A stretch of 5,773 nucleotides of DNA. Origin: Candidatus Apopatosoma intestinale (GTDB lineage Bacteria; Bacillota; Clostridia; Oscillospirales; CAG-272). Below, piece after piece: positions 4,727 through 5,773 of the stretch (positions are counted from its first letter, which is position 1; the number at the start of each line of letters is the position of its first letter). The stretch lies in assembly GCA_018064545.1 (NCBI GenBank), contig JAGHUY010000347.1, positions 1-5,773 on the forward strand, read 5' to 3'. The position numbers and the translations under genes are program-made. Under the pieces are notes generated by a model. The model was given only the letters and a program-made list of their open reading frames with translations, made no database searches and was not told the DNA's origin.

Positions 4727-5773
4727 TTATACACCGTAAACGTCTTTGACCTTGTTTTCGAGATATTCAAGATAGGCGTTCGGATCGAACGGCTCACCGA
4801 GAACGCTTTCTAAAATCTCCCCCGGTTTGCGGAGAGAGCCGTATTGCCAGATTTTTTCTTTGTTCCATGCGTTGATCGGTGCAAAATCGCCTTTTTTCAT
4901 ACAGCCGTCCACATCGACCGTCTCTTTCATCTTCAAAAGGAACTGAGCACCGTAGGCCGACCCGAGAGCGTAAGACGGGAAATAGCCGATCGAACCACCC
5001 GACCAGTGGCTGTCCTGCAAGACGCCCTGTCTGTCATCGGGAACGTCCACGCCGAGATATTCTTTGTAGAGCGCGTTCCACGCCGCCGGCAGATCGTGCA
5101 CGGCGAGTTCTCCGGCCATGACGCGCTTTTCCAGTTCATAGCGAACCATGACGTGGAGACAGTACGTCACCTCGTCGGCCTCCGTGCGGACAAGCGACGG
5201 TTCGGCTTTGTTGACGGCGCGGTAAAACTCCTCGGCGGTATGCGCTTTCAGTTCCGGGAACAGCTCGCAGAGTTTCGGGAAAACAAATTCACAGAACGCG
5301 CGACTGCGCCCGATGATATTCTCATAAAACCGGCTCTGGCTTTCATGAATGCCCATGGAAACGCCGCCGTCAAGGACGGTGAACGCGTATTCCTCACGCG
5401 AACCCGTATCATAGAGCGCGTGGCCGCCCTCATGGATAACGGAATACATGGACGAGACGAAATTGTTCCGATGATAATGCGTGGTGATGCGCTCGTCAAG
5501 ATGGGAGCCGAGGCTCGTCGTAAACGGATGCTCCGTCTCGGCGATGCCGACGTGATCGGCATCAAGCCCCATCACGCTCATGAGATAATCGGACAGCTTG
5601 CGCTGTTTTTCTTCCGGGAAATCGCCCCACAGAAAACTGTCATCGACCTGCGGGACGGAGGAAACCTTTTTGAGAAGCGGCACAAGGCACGCACGGACTT
5701 TGCCGAAGAAATCGTCGCAGACGGCTTTGTTCAGTCCGTCCTCATACTCGCCGAGCCAATAATCGTACGGGTC
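4727..5773 (-). CDS. M32 (Taq-type) metallocarboxypeptidase, C-terminal 348 residues
   Basis: The reading frame stays open to the right window edge with no supported start (the GTG at 5683 is internal: the frame continues upstream with DPYDYWLGEYEDG and FFGKVRACLVPLL, typical of the family). Counting from 5773, the signature motifs of M32 peptidases all appear in order: HPF (82-84), DERITT (93-98), HEGGH (114-118), HESQ (143-146), VRTEAD (195-200) and GVLQDSHW (250-257). HEGGH supplies the two zinc-binding histidines and the catalytic glutamate, and HESQ supplies the third ligand E144. The family releases single residues from the C-terminus of peptides in the cytosol, with broad specificity except after proline. 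Full members are about 500 residues, so roughly 150 N-terminal residues lie outside the window. It heads the visible part of the minus-strand operon and its TAA is 19 nt before the kinase gene. Confidence 0.95.
   Translation of the reverse strand, partial: DPYDYWLGEYEDGLNKAVCDDFFGKVRACLVPLLKKVSSVPQVDDSFLWGDFPEEKQRKLSDYLMSVMGLDADHVGIAETEHPFTTSLGSHLDERITTHYHRNNFVSSMYSVIHEGGHALYDTGSREEYAFTVLDGGVSMGIHESQSRFYENIIGRSRAFCEFVFPKLCELFPELKAHTAEEFYRAVNKAEPSLVRTEADEVTYCLHVMVRYELEKRVMAGELAVHDLPAAWNALYKEYLGVDVPDDRQGVLQDSHWSGGSIGYFPSYALGSAYGAQFLLKMKETVDVDGCMKKGDFAPINAWNKEKIWQYGSLRKPGEILESVLGEPFDPNAYLEYLENKVKDVYGV

Noticed and set aside
5681..5683. GTG as the start of the M32 peptidase
   Set aside because: The frame stays open and family-like for another 30 residues to the window edge, and M32 enzymes have about 150 more N-terminal residues.
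1..5773. CRISPR array, tRNA, rRNA, insertion sequence or phage element
   Set aside because: No regularly spaced repeats, cloverleaf-like sequence, transposase motif or terminal inverted repeats were seen on either strand.

Overview
The window looks like ordinary chromosome from a moderately GC-rich anaerobic Bacillota (Clostridia, perhaps a gut Oscillospirales-type lineage). This assignment is inferred from textbook sigma-A promoters (TTGACT/TTGAAC with TATAAT at 17-nt spacing), strong purine-rich Shine-Dalgarno sites and the gene families present. No 16S or other phylogenetic marker is in view. There is no sign of an insertion sequence, phage, CRISPR array, tRNA or rRNA.

Left part (1-2301): two genes are transcribed away from each other out of a compact control region (625-825). 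On the minus strand is the first 208 residues of a uroporphyrinogen decarboxylase (UroD)-superfamily protein that does not look like a haem-pathway UroD; it is cut by the left window edge. On the plus strand is a complete 491-residue L-arabinose/L-fucose isomerase-fold protein. The control region holds a good promoter in each direction. Between the two -35 boxes lie inverted repeats and a pair of 21-bp-spaced direct repeats that could bind a regulator, which is not itself in the window. The pair suggests a small, regulated carbohydrate-related function.

Middle (2302-2453): a 152-base convergent intergenic region with one strong hairpin. It has T-rich tracts on both sides and probably terminates transcription from both directions.

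Right part (2454-5773): four tightly packed minus-strand genes that look like one operon. In transcription order they are: an M32 (Taq-type) metallocarboxypeptidase cut by the right edge; a DgoK-family 2-dehydro-3-deoxygalactonokinase; a 176-residue protein with a helix-hairpin-helix-like segment and no recognised function; and a TM1586-type nitroreductase-family flavoprotein. Spacings are 19 nt, 23 nt and a 4-nt ATGA overlap. The gene mixture (peptide trimming, sugar-acid phosphorylation, unknown, flavin redox) does not form an obvious pathway, and the usual DgoK partner aldolase is absent from the window.

I do not see clear evidence of a new defence, mobile or RNA system. The points most worth a second look are the UroD-like/isomerase divergon with its possible operator, the unassigned small protein translationally coupled to the nitroreductase, and the kinase without its aldolase.
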